The position numbers and the translations under genes were made by a program. The notes beneath the pieces were generated by a model that saw nothing but the letters and a program-made list of their open reading frames with translations, searched no databases and was not told the origin of the DNA. Below, in pieces: positions 23,340 through 32,398 of a stretch of 64,000 nt of DNA. Each line of letters begins with the position of its first letter. The stretch's first letter is position 1. The DNA is taken from assembly GCF_000247995.1 (NCBI RefSeq), contig NZ_BAFE01000027.1, positions 1-64,000 on the forward strand, in the 5' to 3' direction. This stretch comes from Mobilicoccus pelagius NBRC 104925 (GTDB taxonomy: Bacteria > Actinomycetota > Actinomycetes > Actinomycetales > Dermatophilaceae).

Positions 23340-25163
23340 TCACTGATACATCGAGGTGATGAGGTCGGCGTGGCGGCGCTCCACGGGACCGCGGCGCACC
23401 TTGAGGGTGGGGGTGATCTCGCCGGCGTCCATCGTGAGCGGCTCGGAGAGGAGACGGAACTTCTGGATCCGCTCGTAGCGGGCGGAGTCCCGACCGACGC
23501 GGGCGATGAGGTCGTCGTAGTACTGCTCGACCTCGCCACGAGCGAGGAGTTCCTCGGTCGAGTCGCTGGCCCAGCCCTTCTCCCGGGCCCGATGCTCGAG
23601 TTCCTCGAACGACGGCTGGATGAGGGCCGTGAGGTAGGGGCGTCCGTCACCGATGACGACGGCGGCCTCGACGAGCGGGTCCGCGGTGAGGGCCGACTCG
23701 ATGGGGCCGGGGGCGATGTTCTTGCCCTGCATCGTGACGATGAGGTCCTTGATGCGGTCGGTGATGAGGAGGTAACCGTCGGCGTCGAGGTGCCCGACGT
23801 CACCGGTGTGGAACCAGCCCTCCTCGTCGATCACCGCGGCGGTCTCCTCGGGCCGGTTGTAGTAGCCAGGGGTGACGTTGTCGCCACGGACGAGGATCTC
23901 GCCGGTCTCGTCCGAGATGCGCACCTCCGTACCCGGCACGGGGCGCCCCGCCGTGCCGCTCTTCACCGCCCCCGGAGCGTTGCAGGAGACGAGCGGGGCG
24001 GTCTCCGTGAGGCCGTACCCCTGGTAGATGGGCAGACCCGCGGCGAGGAAGAACTCCTCGACCTCCTGACGCAGCGGGGCCCCGCCCGCGGCCATGACGT
24101 ACTTCTCGCCGCCGACGACGTCGCGCACGTTGTGGAGGACGAGCCGGTCGGCGAGGGCGTGGCGGGCGGCGAGGGTGCGGGGGACGGGGCGGCCCTCGCG
24201 GCGGCGCCGCTGGACGTCGGCACCGACACGCAACGCCCAGTCGAAGAGCCGCCGCTTGACCCCCTCCCCGGCGAGCTGGTGCGCACCCGCGTAGACCTTC
24301 TCGTAGAGGCGCGGCACGGAGACGAACGTCGCCGGGCGGATGTCGAGCATCGCCGCCGCCACCGTCTTCGGGTCCGTGACCGAGCAGTTCTCCATGCCGC
24401 TCGCGAGCGCGCAGTACGTCCATCCCCGCTCGTAGGCGTGGCTGAGGGGAAGGAACGACATGTTCCGCTCACCGCGGGGGAGGCCGAAGAGGGTGTCGAT
24501 GACGTAGAGCTCGCGGGAGTACGCGCGCTGCGTGAGGACGACACCCTTCGGGGCGCCGGTCGTGCCGGAGGTGTAGATGATCGTCACCGGTGTGTCCGGG
24601 TCGACCTCCTCCTCCTTGGCGGCGAACTCCTCCCGCAGCCGGGTGAGGGTCTCGGCGTCGCCGGGCACGGTGTCGAGGATCTGCGCGAGCGTGCGGACGG
24701 AGGCGCCCTCCGCTCCGGCCGTGTCGTCGGCGTGACGATCACCCGGCAGGAGGACGCACGGCATGTGCGTGTCGAGGTCGTCGTCGGTGGCGAGGGCCTC
24801 CTGCGTGCGGGCGAGTAGTTCCTCGGTGCCGCAGACGACGACGCGGGCGCCGCTGTCGCGGAGCACGTGGGCGATCTGGCTCGGCGTGCTCGTCGTGTAG
24901 ATGGGGACCGTGACGAGCCCCGCGCGGAGGCAGGCGATGTCGACCATCGTCCACTCGGGGGAGTTGCCGGCGTGGATGGCGACGCGATCGCCGGGGGTGA
25001 GCCCCAGCTCGAGGACCGCGGTGGCGAGGCGGGCGGAGATCTCGTCGAGCTCGCGGTACGTCGTCGTCACCCAGTCGCCCCGCCGTCGGACCCGCAGGGC
25101 CACGAGATCGGCGTTGTCACGCAGGCTCGTGGTGATCCACGACGTGAGGGTGCGGTGGGACAC
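23340..25163 (-). CDS. Long-chain fatty acid-CoA ligase (AMP-forming)
   Basis: A 607-aa adenylate-forming enzyme that activates a fatty acid to acyl-AMP and then acyl-CoA. The P-loop motif IIYTSGTTGAPKGVV (about residue 180), the A5 motif YQGYGLTETAPLVS and the A7/A8 region EEGWFHTGDVGHLDADGYLLITDR are intact, with the A10 Lys in PTLKVRRG. Size and order fit the actinobacterial FadD15-like group of long-chain ligases. I chose GTG 25163 because GGAGG precedes it at 9 nt; the frame is open to 25229. It is divergent from the peptide transporter, with a palindrome (25193-25210) between them that may be the site of a fatty-acid-responsive repressor. Confidence 0.88.
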   Translation of the reverse strand: MSHRTLTSWITTSLRDNADLVALRVRRRGDWVTTTYRELDEISARLATAVLELGLTPGDRVAIHAGNSPEWTMVDIACLRAGLVTVPIYTTSTPSQIAHVLRDSGARVVVCGTEELLARTQEALATDDDLDTHMPCVLLPGDRHADDTAGAEGASVRTLAQILDTVPGDAETLTRLREEFAAKEEEVDPDTPVTIIYTSGTTGAPKGVVLTQRAYSRELYVIDTLFGLPRGERNMSFLPLSHAYERGWTYCALASGMENCSVTDPKTVAAAMLDIRPATFVSVPRLYEKVYAGAHQLAGEGVKRRLFDWALRVGADVQRRRREGRPVPRTLAARHALADRLVLHNVRDVVGGEKYVMAAGGAPLRQEVEEFFLAAGLPIYQGYGLTETAPLVSCNAPGAVKSGTAGRPVPGTEVRISDETGEILVRGDNVTPGYYNRPEETAAVIDEEGWFHTGDVGHLDADGYLLITDRIKDLIVTMQGKNIAPGPIESALTADPLVEAAVVIGDGRPYLTALIQPSFEELEHRAREKGWASDSTEELLARGEVEQYYDDLIARVGRDSARYERIQKFRLLSEPLTMDAGEITPTLKVRRGPVERRHADLITSMYQ

Positions 25164-25192
25164 GGGGGTTCCTCCAGGGGTGCGGACGGGTG

Positions 25193-25210
25193 ACTTACTC
25201 CACCGTAAGT
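25193..25210. promoter_or_regulatory. Inverted repeat upstream of the acyl-CoA ligase
   Basis: ACTTAC-TCCACC-GTAAGT is a perfect 6-bp inverted repeat with a 6-bp spacer, 30 bp upstream of the ligase start and 133 bp upstream of the lipoprotein gene. Size and place suit a TetR-type operator. No regulator gene is adjacent. Confidence 0.45.
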
Positions 25211-25342
25211 TACGGGACCGTCGGTGCAAGCGCGCGGGGGACTCCGGTGCGATCGTGGTGGCCGTGGGCTACCGTCGTCACGGCTCGCCGTCGAAGCCCG
25301 GCGGCCGCCCCGGTCCACACGCCAACCAGGAGAGACACCTCC

Positions 25343-26848
25343 ATGCGCCGACTCGCCGCGCTCGCCCTCGCCGGTTCCCTCGTGCTCACGGCCTGTTCGG
25401 CGGGAGCGGGCAGCTCGGGCACCGGCGGACCCTCGGGGGCCCCCTCGACGGATCTCGCCGTCGGCATGATCGCCGAGCCTGCCAATCTCGACTTCACGCG
25501 CACCGACGGTGCGGCCATCCCGCAGGCCCTCCTCGACAACGTGTACGAGGGGCTCGTCGCGGTCGACGACGACGGCCGCGTCGTCCCGCGCCTCGCGAAG
25601 AGCTGGGATGTCTCGCCCGACCGGCGCACGTACGCCTTCCACCTCGTCGAGGGCGCCACCTTCTCGAACGGGCAGCCGTTCACCGCCGCCGACGCCGTGT
25701 TCTCCATCGACCGGGTGAAGAAGGAGTGGACGACCTCGCTCGCCCGCGCCATGGACGTCGTCGCGAAGGCGGAGGCGAAGGACGAGCACACCCTCGTCGT
25801 CACCCTGACCCGCCCGAGCAACGACTGGCTGTACCGCATGACGACCCGCATCGGCGCGATGTTCAGCCGCACCGGCGTCGACGACCTCGCGACGACGACG
25901 GTCGGCACCGGCCCGTACACGGTCGATCGGTGGAAGCGGGGTGACTCCCTCCACCTCACGCGTCGCGACGACTACTGGGGGACGACGCCGTTCTTCACCG
26001 GCGTCACGCTCAAGTACTTCAAGGACCCGACGGCGCTCGACAACGCGCTCCTCACGAACGCGATCGACGTCGTGTCCACCGTGCAGGCCCCCGAGTCGCT
26101 CGGTCAGTTCACGAACGACCCCCGGTTCCAGGTCGTCGAGGGCACGACGAACGGCGAGGTCGTCCTCTCGTTCAACCACGCGCGCCCGCCGTTCGACGAC
26201 CCCGCCGTGCGCCGGGCGGCGCGGCAGGCGATCGACGAGAAGTCCCTCCTCCAGAGCTGCTGGGCGGGCCGGGGCACACTCATCGGCAGCATGGTTCCGC
26301 CCACCGACCCCTGGTACGAGGACCTCACCGGCCTGCGCCCCCACGACCCCGAGGCCGCCAAGGCGACCCTCGCCAGGAGCGCCCACCCCGACGCGACCGT
26401 GCGGCTGCGCCTGCCCACCCTCCCGTACGCCACCTCGTGCGGCCAGGTCGTCAAGAGCGACCTCGAGAAGGCCGGGTTCCGCGTGACGCTCGACCAACTC
26501 GAGTTCCCCGCCGCATGGGTCACGCAGGTGATGAAGAACGGCGACTACGACGCCTCGATCGTCGCCCACGTCGAACCCCGCGACCTGCCCACGCTGTACG
26601 GCAACCCCGACTACTACCTCCACTACGACAACCCGAAGGTGCGGGCCGCGATCGCCGCGGGCGACGCCGGGGACGAGAAGACGCAGGTCGCGAAGATGAA
26701 GGAGGCCGCCCGCCTCCTCGCCGAGGACGACGCGTCCGAGTGGCTGTTCCTCCTGCCCAACCTCGTGGTCGCGAAGAAGGACGTCACGGGCCTGCCGACG
26801 AACTCCGTCGGGGAGTCCTTCGACGTCACCGGCCTCGCCCGGGGCTGA
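25343..26848 (+). CDS. Peptide/nickel-type ABC transporter substrate-binding lipoprotein
   Basis: A 501-aa SBP of family 5 (DppA/OppA). The signal peptide ends in the lipobox LTAC with the lipidated Cys18, followed by a Gly/Ser linker. The mature part has the family pattern EPANLDFTRTDG, VYEGLVAVDDDGRVVPRLAKSW, GATFSNGQPFTAADAVFSIDR and GTGPYTVDRWKRGD. It would capture peptides at the outer face of the membrane for the permeases encoded next. ATG 25343 follows AGGAGAG (25328-25334). The first permease gene starts 11 nt after its stop. Confidence 0.9.
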   Translation: MRRLAALALAGSLVLTACSAGAGSSGTGGPSGAPSTDLAVGMIAEPANLDFTRTDGAAIPQALLDNVYEGLVAVDDDGRVVPRLAKSWDVSPDRRTYAFHLVEGATFSNGQPFTAADAVFSIDRVKKEWTTSLARAMDVVAKAEAKDEHTLVVTLTRPSNDWLYRMTTRIGAMFSRTGVDDLATTTVGTGPYTVDRWKRGDSLHLTRRDDYWGTTPFFTGVTLKYFKDPTALDNALLTNAIDVVSTVQAPESLGQFTNDPRFQVVEGTTNGEVVLSFNHARPPFDDPAVRRAARQAIDEKSLLQSCWAGRGTLIGSMVPPTDPWYEDLTGLRPHDPEAAKATLARSAHPDATVRLRLPTLPYATSCGQVVKSDLEKAGFRVTLDQLEFPAAWVTQVMKNGDYDASIVAHVEPRDLPTLYGNPDYYLHYDNPKVRAAIAAGDAGDEKTQVAKMKEAARLLAEDDASEWLFLLPNLVVAKKDVTGLPTNSVGESFDVTGLARG

Positions 26849-26859
26849 CGCGGTCCGCC

Positions 26860-27798
26860 ATGCGCATCCTCCGACGGGTCCTCGGACTCCTCGTCGCCCT
26901 CGTCGTCAGCTCGGTGCTCGTCTTCGCGTTCATGCAGATCCTCCCCGGCGACCCGGCGCGGGTCGCCCTCGGTCTCAACGCGAGCGAGGAGTCGGTCGCG
27001 CGGCTCCGCGCCGAGTTCGGCCTCGACCGGCCGCTCCACACGCGCTACCTCGACTGGATCGGGGGGCTCCTCACCGGCGACTTCGGCACGAGCTACCTCT
27101 CCCACCTGCCCATCGGGCCCCAGATCGCCGACCGCTTCGGCGTCACCGCCTGGCTCGTCGCCGCGGCGATGATCGTCGCCGTCGTCCTCGCCGTCCCGCT
27201 CGGCACGATCGCGGCATGGCGACACCGCCACCCGATCGGCGCGGTGCTCTCGGCGGTGTCGCAGGTGGGTATGGCGATCCCCTCCTTCCTCGCCGGTGTG
27301 CTCCTCATCGCGGTGTTCGCCGTGCGGCTCCGACTCCTCCCCGCCGGGGGATGGACACCGCCGTCGGTCGACGTCGTCGCGTTCCTCCGCTCGCTCGTCC
27401 TCCCGGCGCTCGCGCTCGGGCTCGTGCAGGCCGCCGTCCTCACGCGGTACGTGCGCTCGGCGATCCTCGACGTCCTCCGCGAGGACTACCTCCGCACCGC
27501 CCGCGCCAAGGGATTCCGTCCGCTGCCCGCCCTCGTCCACCACGGGCTGCGCAACGCGTCGATCCCCGTCGTCACCGTCCTCGCGCTCCAGCTCACGACG
27601 ATGCTCGTCGGCGCCGTCGTCGTCGAACGCGTCTTCGTCGTCCCCGGGCTCGGCAGCCTCCTCCTCGACGCCGTCGCCTCCCGGGACCTCCTCGTCGTCC
27701 AGGACGTCGTCATGGTCCTCGTCGTCTCCGTCCTCACGGTGAACCTCCTCGTCGAGGTGCTCTACGCCGTCCTCGATCCGAGGTCGGTGCGCCGATGA
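26860..27798 (+). CDS. Peptide ABC transporter permease, DppB type
   Basis: A 312-aa membrane permease with an N-terminal helix (GLLVALVVSSVLVFAFMQILPGD), the DppB region FGLDRPLHTRYLDW, five further helices and the EAA-loop ARAKGFRPLPALVHHGLRNA that contacts the ATPase. ATG 26860 begins 11 nt after the lipoprotein stop. Its TGA overlaps the ATG of the next permease (ATGA), a sign of translational coupling. Confidence 0.9.
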   Translation: MRILRRVLGLLVALVVSSVLVFAFMQILPGDPARVALGLNASEESVARLRAEFGLDRPLHTRYLDWIGGLLTGDFGTSYLSHLPIGPQIADRFGVTAWLVAAAMIVAVVLAVPLGTIAAWRHRHPIGAVLSAVSQVGMAIPSFLAGVLLIAVFAVRLRLLPAGGWTPPSVDVVAFLRSLVLPALALGLVQAAVLTRYVRSAILDVLREDYLRTARAKGFRPLPALVHHGLRNASIPVVTVLALQLTTMLVGAVVVERVFVVPGLGSLLLDAVASRDLLVVQDVVMVLVVSVLTVNLLVEVLYAVLDPRSVRR

Positions 27799-28658
27799 GC
27801 CGCCCCCACCGCGACCCCGTCCGCCTCACCCCGCGGCGCCGCCGCCGCGTCGACCCCTCCCTCGTCGTCGGGGCGATCCTCGTCGGCGCGCTCGTGCTCC
27901 TCGCGCTCGTCTCGTTCGTGTGGACCCCGTTCGATCCCCTCGCGATGGACGCCGGCACCCGCCTCGCCGCACCCGGACCCGAGCACTGGCTCGGCACCGA
28001 CAAGTTCGGCCGCGACGTCGCGAGCCAGATCATGGTCGGCGCGCGCACGACCTTGCTCGTCGGCGTCGTCGCCGTCGGCGTCGCCGCCCTCGTCGGCGTC
28101 CCCCTCGGCATCCTCGCCGCGATGGGACCCGCCTGGCTCGGGGCGCTCCTCATGCGGGGCTCCGACATCCTCCTCGCGTTCCCCGCGCTCCTCCTCGCGA
28201 TCATGCTCAGCGCCGTCTACGGCGGCAGCACGACGATCGCGATGATCGCCATCGGCATCGCCTCGATCCCGACGTTCGTGCGGGTCACGCGCTCAGGGGC
28301 GATGTCCGTGCTCCACGGCGAGTTCGTCCTCGCCGCCCGCGCCGCCGGACGCAGCGGCCTCGCCATCGCGTGGCGCCACGTCCTGCCCAACGTCGTCGGG
28401 CTCGTCATCGTCCAGTCCTCCGTCGCGTTCGCCATGGCGATCCTCGCCGAGGCGGCCCTGAGCTTCCTCGGCCTCGGCACTCCGCCGCCGACGCCCTCGT
28501 GGGGGCGGACGCTCCAGGAGAGCCAGGAACTCCTCTGGTCCGCGCCCCGCCTCGCGCTGTTCCCCGGCGTCGCGATCGCGCTCGCCGTCCTCGGGTTCAA
28601 CCTCCTCGGTGACGGACTGCGCGACGTCCTCGACCCCCGGATGGGGGGTCGCTCGTGA
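27795..28658 (+). CDS. Peptide ABC transporter permease, DppC type
   Basis: A 287-aa membrane permease. It has the DppC signature HWLGTDKFGRDVASQIMVGAR, six helices and the EAA-loop ARAAGRSGLAIAWRHVLPN, with the conserved ALSFLGLGTPPPTPSWG towards the end. It pairs with the DppB protein. Start and stop overlap both neighbours by 4 nt (ATGA and GTGA). Confidence 0.9.
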   Translation: MSRPHRDPVRLTPRRRRRVDPSLVVGAILVGALVLLALVSFVWTPFDPLAMDAGTRLAAPGPEHWLGTDKFGRDVASQIMVGARTTLLVGVVAVGVAALVGVPLGILAAMGPAWLGALLMRGSDILLAFPALLLAIMLSAVYGGSTTIAMIAIGIASIPTFVRVTRSGAMSVLHGEFVLAARAAGRSGLAIAWRHVLPNVVGLVIVQSSVAFAMAILAEAALSFLGLGTPPPTPSWGRTLQESQELLWSAPRLALFPGVAIALAVLGFNLLGDGLRDVLDPRMGGRS

Positions 28659-30547
28659 GCCCGGCCCACGTCCCCGTCCCCGGCGGCCGCGACCGCGACG
28701 ACGCGCGGCAGGTCGTCCCCTCCGGCCACGAGGCCGTGCCCGGCGCCGACACCGTGCTCCGCGTCGAGGGGCTCGGGGTCACGGCACACGGCCGGGACCT
28801 CGTCTCCGGTGTCGACCTGCACATCGAGCCGGGCGAGCGCGTCGGCCTCATCGGGGAGTCCGGCTCCGGCAAGTCCCTCACCGCCCTGAGCATCATGGGT
28901 CTGCTCGGCGAGAGCCTCACCCCGCGCGGCTCGATCCGCGTCGCGGGCGTCGAGCACGACGTCGTCGGCGCGGGGGAGCGGGCCCTCTCGGCGATGCGCG
29001 GACGCGACGTGTCGATGGTGTTCCAGGAGCCGATGACGGCCCTCGACCCGACGATGCGCGTCGGCCGCCAGATCGCCGAGACGATGCTCATCCGGCGCGG
29101 CCAGGAGCGGCCCGTCCACACCGAGGAGACGGCGAAGGACGCCGCGCTCGTCCTCATGGAGGAGCTCGGCATCCCCGACCCCGAGAACGCCTACCGCGCC
29201 TACCCCCACCAGCTCTCCGGCGGGCAGCGGCAACGCATCGTCCTCGCCATCGCCCTCGCGAACGACCCGCGTCTCCTCGTCTGCGACGAGCCGACGACCG
29301 CGCTCGACGTCACCGTGCAGGCGTTCGTCCTCGACCGCATCGTCCGGGCGACGACCGACCGCGGGGCCGCCGTCCTCTTCATCAGCCATGACCTCCCCGT
29401 CGTCGCCTCGGTGTGCAGCCGCGTCTACGTGATGAACGGGGGCCGGATCGTCGAATCCGGGCCGACCGAGCGGGTGTTCACGCGCCCGGCCCACCCCTAC
29501 ACCCGGCGCCTCATCGACGCCTCCACCCTCCCTCCCCGCGCCGAGCGGACGGGCGCGACCGCCACCCCGTCATCGACGCCTCGTGCGGCGACGCGGCCGG
29601 CGACCCGGACGACGACACGGACGCGGTCGGTGCCTCCGCCCGTCCCCGCGGTGCCCGCCGTGCTCGACACCCCCGCCGTGCTCCAGGCGAACGGCATCAC
29701 CCGCACGTACCGCCGCGGCGGCCGGTTCGGGGGTGGTCGACGCATCGAGGCCCTCCGTGGCGTCGACCTGCGCGTCGAGGCGGGGGAGAGGGTCGGCATC
29801 GTCGGCGAGTCCGGCTCCGGCAAGTCGACGCTCCTGCGCATCGTCGCCGGGCTCGACGAGCCGACCTCCGGCACCGTGCTCGTCGACGGCCACCCGACGC
29901 GCTCCGCGGCCGACCTGCGGCGGGTGCGCGAACGCCTGCAGCTCGTCTTCCAGGACCCGATGGGCAGCCTCGACCCCCGGATGCGGGTCGCGGACGTCGT
30001 CGCCGAACCCCTCGTCGGCCTCGGTCGACCCGGCGGACGCGAGCGGGTCGACGAGCTCCTCACCGCGGTCGGGCTCTCCCCGGAGGCCGGGGAGCGCTAC
30101 CCGCACCAGTTCAGCGGCGGGGAACGCCAACGGATCTCGATCGCCCGCGCACTCGCCCCGTCGCCCGGCATCCTCCTCGCCGACGAGCCCGTGAGCGCGC
30201 TCGACGTCTCCGTGCGGGCGCAGGTCCTCGGGCTCCTCTCGGGCCTCGTCGACGACCTCGGCCTCACGCTCGTCATGGTGAGCCACGACCTGTCGGTCAT
30301 CCGGCACACGTGCGACCGGGTCCTCGTCATGCGTGACGGGGAGGTCGTCGAGAGCGGCCCCACCGAGAGTGTCTACGAGGACCCGCAGCACCCCTACACC
30401 CAGCGGCTCGTCGGGGCGATCCCGACGTTGGACAAGGCGCTCGCCGGCGTGGACGCCACCCGCCTCGCTCGGCCGCCCGCGGCGGAGGCCGCGCGGCGCC
30501 GACCGCACCGTCGGCACCGTCCGCATCGCCCCGGAGGCTCCCGATGA
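28655..30547 (+). CDS. Fused dual ATPase of the peptide ABC transporter (DppD-DppF)
   Basis: A 630-aa protein carrying two complete ABC ATPase domains, so one chain replaces the usual DppD and DppF. The first (about residues 30-280) has Walker A GESGSGKSLT, signature LSGGQRQRI and Walker B LLVCDEPTTALD; the second (about 340-590) has GESGSGKSTL, FSGGERQRI and ILLADEPVSALD. Each ends with the oligopeptide-transporter tail (HPYTRRL, HPYTQRL). A Thr/Arg/Pro linker near residues 290-330 joins them, and the C-terminus is Arg/His-rich. GTG 28655 overlaps the stop of the DppC gene. Its own TGA overlaps the next gene's ATG, so the peptidase is made in the same translational chain. Confidence 0.9.
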   Translation: MSPAHVPVPGGRDRDDARQVVPSGHEAVPGADTVLRVEGLGVTAHGRDLVSGVDLHIEPGERVGLIGESGSGKSLTALSIMGLLGESLTPRGSIRVAGVEHDVVGAGERALSAMRGRDVSMVFQEPMTALDPTMRVGRQIAETMLIRRGQERPVHTEETAKDAALVLMEELGIPDPENAYRAYPHQLSGGQRQRIVLAIALANDPRLLVCDEPTTALDVTVQAFVLDRIVRATTDRGAAVLFISHDLPVVASVCSRVYVMNGGRIVESGPTERVFTRPAHPYTRRLIDASTLPPRAERTGATATPSSTPRAATRPATRTTTRTRSVPPPVPAVPAVLDTPAVLQANGITRTYRRGGRFGGGRRIEALRGVDLRVEAGERVGIVGESGSGKSTLLRIVAGLDEPTSGTVLVDGHPTRSAADLRRVRERLQLVFQDPMGSLDPRMRVADVVAEPLVGLGRPGGRERVDELLTAVGLSPEAGERYPHQFSGGERQRISIARALAPSPGILLADEPVSALDVSVRAQVLGLLSGLVDDLGLTLVMVSHDLSVIRHTCDRVLVMRDGEVVESGPTESVYEDPQHPYTQRLVGAIPTLDKALAGVDATRLARPPAAEAARRRPHRRHRPHRPGGSR

Positions 30548-31650
30548 CCCAGGCTGCACCCACGAACTCCCTCCTCGACGTCCCCGGTCTGCGCGTCGGG
30601 CACGCGGCCGCCACGGCCGAGGGGGCGCTCTCGGGGACGACCGTCGTCGTCGCCGCCCCCGACCTGCTCGGGGCGGGGGACGAGGGCGGCATCGTCGCGG
30701 GCGTCGACGTGCGTGGCGGTGGGCCCGGCACGAGGGAGACCGATCTGCTCGACCCGCGCAACGTCGTCGAGCGGGTCCACGCGATCTGCCTCACCGGCGG
30801 GAGCGCGTTCGGGCTCGGCGCGGCCGACGGGGTGATGGCGGGGCTGTTCGAGCGGGGGATCGGGCTGCCGATGGGCGCCCCCGGCGACGTCGTGCCGCTC
30901 GTGCCGTCGGCCGTGATCTTCGACCTCGGGCGGGGCGGCACGTTCGGGGCGTACCCCGACGCGACGACCGGACGGGCGGCGCTCGACGCGGCCCTCGGCG
31001 GGGAGCGACCCGCCGCCCCGCTCGGGATCGGCTGCGTGGGTGCCGGCCGCGGCGCCAAGGCGGGCGGTTTCAAGGGCGGCATCGGCACCGCGAGCGCGGT
31101 CTGCCCCGACGGGTCGACCGTGGCGGCGCTCATCGTCTGCAACTCCCTCGGCGAGGTCGTCGCCCCCGACGGGACGTTCCACGCGGGCGACGTGCTGCTG
31201 CCCGGCGACGGCGGCCCGGTGCGGGTGCCGTCCGCGGCGGAGCTCGACGCGTCGCGGGCGGCAGCCACCCGGGTGCCCCCGCAACCGGTGGGGACGCCGG
31301 GGCTCGCGACGACGATCGGCGTGGTCGCCACCGACGCGACGCTGACGAAGGCGCAGTGCGCCAAGCTCGCGGGCGTGGGGCACGACGGGATCGGCATCGC
31401 GATCCGACCCGCCCACACGATGCTCGACGGCGATACCCTGTTCGGCCTGTCGACGACGCGGCGGCCCGCACCCGATCTGTCCGTGTTCCACGAAATCCTC
31501 ACGGCCGCCTCGCTCGTCGTCGCTCGGGCCGTGGTGCGTGCCGTGCTCGCGGCCGAGACGACGACCACGCCCGCCGGCACGTGGCGCTGCTACCGGGACG
31601 CGTTCCCCGGCGCCTTCACCGACGCTGCGGGCGGCGGGGCCGACGCGTGA
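30544..31650 (+). CDS. P1/DmpA-type (S58) N-terminal nucleophile aminopeptidase
   Basis: A 368-aa member of the S58 family (DmpA aminopeptidase, BapA, NylC), whose members cleave themselves to expose a nucleophile and then release N-terminal residues from peptides, often D-, beta- or otherwise unusual ones. Visible family features are LLDVPGLRVGHA, the LTGGSAFGLGAADGVM helix, AKAGGFKGGIGTAS and VAALIVCNSLGEV; the last may hold the Asn-Ser self-cleavage point. There is no signal peptide, so it acts in the cytoplasm. The ATG overlaps the stop of the transporter ATPase, and YigZ overlaps its own stop, so it probably digests the peptides that the transporter brings in. Confidence 0.85.
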   Translation: MTQAAPTNSLLDVPGLRVGHAAATAEGALSGTTVVVAAPDLLGAGDEGGIVAGVDVRGGGPGTRETDLLDPRNVVERVHAICLTGGSAFGLGAADGVMAGLFERGIGLPMGAPGDVVPLVPSAVIFDLGRGGTFGAYPDATTGRAALDAALGGERPAAPLGIGCVGAGRGAKAGGFKGGIGTASAVCPDGSTVAALIVCNSLGEVVAPDGTFHAGDVLLPGDGGPVRVPSAAELDASRAAATRVPPQPVGTPGLATTIGVVATDATLTKAQCAKLAGVGHDGIGIAIRPAHTMLDGDTLFGLSTTRRPAPDLSVFHEILTAASLVVARAVVRAVLAAETTTTPAGTWRCYRDAFPGAFTDAAGGGADA

Positions 31651-32309
31651 ATGACGCCCCGTCCCTCACGACGATCGCCGCCCCGGTCGAGGCGGAGATC
31701 GAGGTCAAGCGCTCGCGGTTCCTCGCCCGTCTCGAGCCCGTGCGCGACGAGGCGGCGGCACGCGCAGTCGTCGAGGCCGCCCGCAAGAAGCACTGGGACG
31801 CCCGGCACCACTGCTCGGCGTTCGTCCTCGGCGTCGAGGGCGAGGTGGGCCGGTCGGGGGAGTCCGGCGTCGTGCACCGCAGTTCGGACGACGGCGAACC
31901 CGCGGGCACGGCCGGGGCGCCGATCCTCGAGGTCCTCACCGGGCGCGGCCTCACCGACGTCGTCGCCGTGGTGACGCGGTGGTTCGGTGGGACGCTGCTC
32001 GGCACCGGCGGTCTCATCCGCGCCTACGGCGACGCCGTGCGGCAGACGTGCGACGCGGCCCGGCCGGTGACGTATCGGCTCCTCGACCGGCTCGACGTCG
32101 ACGTGCCCCCGGGCGACGTCGGGCGGGTCGAGAACGAGCTGCGCACGCGCGGCGTCACCGTCGCAGGCACCGACTACGCCGCCGTCGCGACCCTGCACCT
32201 CGACGTCGACCCGACGTCGGTGGACGACGTGTCCGCCCTCCTCGCCCAGCTCACCGGCGGCGCCGCCGACCCACGCCGCGGCAGGGCGCACTGGTCGCGA
32301 CGGGCGTGA
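31647..32309 (+). CDS. YigZ/IMPACT-family protein
   Basis: A 220-aa UPF0029 protein. The N-terminal domain has the motif KRSRFLARLEPV, and the core shows GEPAGTAGAPILEVL and RWFGGTLLGTGGLIRAYGD, which are diagnostic for YigZ/IMPACT; the C-terminal domain is the DUF1949 ferredoxin-like fold. The exact role is unsettled; the eukaryotic homologue IMPACT binds Gcn1. GTG 31647 overlaps the peptidase stop (GTGA), so it is the last gene of the six-gene peptide operon. Confidence 0.88.
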   Translation: MNDAPSLTTIAAPVEAEIEVKRSRFLARLEPVRDEAAARAVVEAARKKHWDARHHCSAFVLGVEGEVGRSGESGVVHRSSDDGEPAGTAGAPILEVLTGRGLTDVVAVVTRWFGGTLLGTGGLIRAYGDAVRQTCDAARPVTYRLLDRLDVDVPPGDVGRVENELRTRGVTVAGTDYAAVATLHLDVDPTSVDDVSALLAQLTGGAADPRRGRAHWSRRA

Positions 32310-32339
32310 TCGCCCCCCAGGGCCGAACGACGCATCGGT

Positions 32340-32358
32340 CTGTCCGCGGTCCGGACAG
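32340..32358. promoter_or_regulatory. Inverted repeat upstream of the SAM-IV leader
   Basis: CTGTCCG-CGGTC-CGGACAG is a perfect 7-bp inverted repeat, 30 bp after the yigZ stop and just upstream of the metY promoter. It may be a short terminator of the peptide operon or an operator acting on metY. Confidence 0.4.
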
Positions 32359-32385
32359 GGTGTCCGCCCCCCGGGACGTGCAGGC

Positions 32386-32391
32386 TAGGCT
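32386..32391 (+). promoter_or_regulatory. -10 box (TAGGCT) for the riboswitch-metY transcript
   Basis: TAGGCT ends 7 nt before GGTCAAGAG, the first conserved element of the SAM-IV leader, so transcription should start at about 32398. Confidence 0.5.
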
Positions 32392-32398
32392 CGGAACA

